From positions 774,379-838,378 of the forward strand of contig OY723254.1 of the NCBI GenBank assembly GCA_963210315.1: 64,000 nucleotides of DNA, written 5' to 3'. Both the position numbers and the translations under genes were made by a program. Each line of letters opens with the position of its first letter. The stretch's first letter is position 1. Source of the stretch: Rhynchopus euleeides. Taxonomy: Eukaryota; Euglenozoa; Diplonemea; Diplonemida; Diplonemidae. Of this stretch, positions 62,954 through 64,000 are shown piece after piece. The notes beneath the pieces are model-generated. The model was not told where the DNA came from. It ran no database searches and worked only from the letters and a program-made list of their open reading frames with translations.

Positions 62954-64000
62954 GACCACCGGGCTCCCTCCAGATGTAAATTCGTGAATCAGTGCCCGGA
63001 AAATTCAGGGAAATCGTACTCCTTTAGTGTAGTACACCCTGCAGTAACTGTGGGAGAACAGTTCCCGGACGATGGTGAGCGCACACTCTGTGTTGAGGCC
63101 CTGTGGTGTTAATCCTGCAGCTTCAGTCGTGCGATTTCCTTGGTTCCTTCGCGACTTCGTCGAAGGAATTCGTAAAAAAAACCGCCAAGTCCACTATCCC
63201 AACCGTAAAATAGGTGGACCGTAAAAATGTTCCAAGTTCCGGAAAAATCCCATTTGTTCCATCTTTTTTACGGTCCACCTATAGTACGGTTCACCTTTAT
63301 TACGGTCCACAATATTTCCGTTTACGGTATATCAAGTAAAAATACATGTATAATACTTGCATGTCAACTATTATACATGTATTTTTACTTGATATACATG
63401 TATTTTACATGTATATTTCAGGCATTTACATGTATTTTACATGTATAATACTTGTCATGCAAGTATTATACATGTAAAATACTTGCATGACAAGTAAAAT
63501 ACTTGCATGCAAGTAAAATACATGTATTTTACTTGCATGCAAGTATTTTACTTGTCATGCAAGTATTATACATGTATTTTACTTGTCATGCAAGTATTTT
63601 ACATGTATAATACTTGCATGACAAGTATTACCGTAAACGGAAATATTGTGGACCGTAATAAAGGTGAACCGTACTATAGTTGGAACGTAAAAAAGATGGA
63701 ACAAATGGGATTTTTCCGGAACTTGGAACATTTTTACGGTCCACCTATTTTACGGTTGGGATAGTGGACTTGGCGTTTTTTTTTTTTTTTTTTACGAGTT
63801 CCTTCGCGACGAAGTCGCGAAGGAACCAAGGAAATCGTACGACTGAAGCTTCAGGATTAACACCACAGGGCCTCAACAGTCCGGAACTGTTCTCCCACAG
63901 TTTCTGCAGGGTGTACTACACTAAAGCGAAAGGAGTACGATTTCCCTGAATTTTCCGGGCACTGATTCACGAATTTACATCTGGAGGGAGCCCGGTGGTC
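62954..64000. mobile_element. Long palindromic (foldback) element reaching the edge
   Basis: Two arms of about 400-520 bp mirror each other around position 63478 (matching coordinates sum to about 126956). Outer parts (GACCACCGGGCTCCCTCC) end exactly at the window edge, so it probably continues. The centre (63330-63630) is dense with ATACATGTAT, CTTGCATGCAAG and CTTGTCATGCAAG palindromes; TACGGTCCACC motifs mark the arms. No coding region. Confidence 0.75.
63799..63825. repeat. 12-bp hairpin with GAA loop
   Basis: TTCCTTCGCGAC, loop GAA, and its complement, directly after a run of about 18 T. The opposite arm at 63150 has a shortened, imperfect version. Confidence 0.7.

Noticed and set aside
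62592-62979. Small frames on both strands
   Set aside because: Low-complexity Ser/Pro/Arg or Leu/Val runs, no start context, and overlap with a repeat boundary.

Overview
The window looks like nuclear DNA of a eukaryotic protist. Host genes are GC-rich, nearly intron-free and head-to-tail on one strand over about 16 kb. Several have a pyrimidine tract and AG only 1-3 bases before the ATG, the layout expected of spliced-leader trans-splicing, while one gene keeps two short GT-AG cis introns. Together these suggest Euglenozoa, most likely a diplonemid. That is inference: no SL RNA gene, rRNA or tRNA was found. TAA, TAG and TGA all act as stops.

Layout. 3-1907 (-): a host gene running off the left edge. 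3.06-13.1 kb: transposon mosaic with two almost identical copies of a two-ORF element (family A), a short derivative of it, hairpin repeats and a repeat unit in alternating orientation. 13.8-22.7 kb: left arm of a near-identical inverted duplication of about 8.9 kb that carries five mobile elements, including a second two-ORF element (family B). 23.0-26.3 kb: a MITE built around a 10-bp minisatellite, a 200-N gap and a truncated hAT transposon. 28.7-44.6 kb: seven host genes, all +: multicopper oxidase, leucine-rich-repeat protein, isochorismatase-fold protein, EF-hand-like protein, glycine C-acetyltransferase, Kelch protein and inositol-pentakisphosphate 2-kinase. 44.6-49.4 kb: no gene seen. 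49.4-58.3 kb: right arm of the inverted duplication. 58.3-62.4 kb: a second 200-N gap and a complete hAT element in reverse orientation. 62.5-64.0 kb: a palindrome of about 1 kb reaching the right edge.

The host genes share no obvious pathway; they look like a directional (polycistronic-style) cluster. The strongest candidate for something undescribed is the A/B transposon group. Two families with different ends and different subterminal palindromes encode the same pair of proteins in the same order: a small protein (lysine-rich in A), then a larger protein with a shared HFRYxDIP / PEDAxPL core and, in B, C2H2 fingers. I recognise no known transposase in either. Family A ends in CAC...GTG with 2-bp target duplications in all three insertions.
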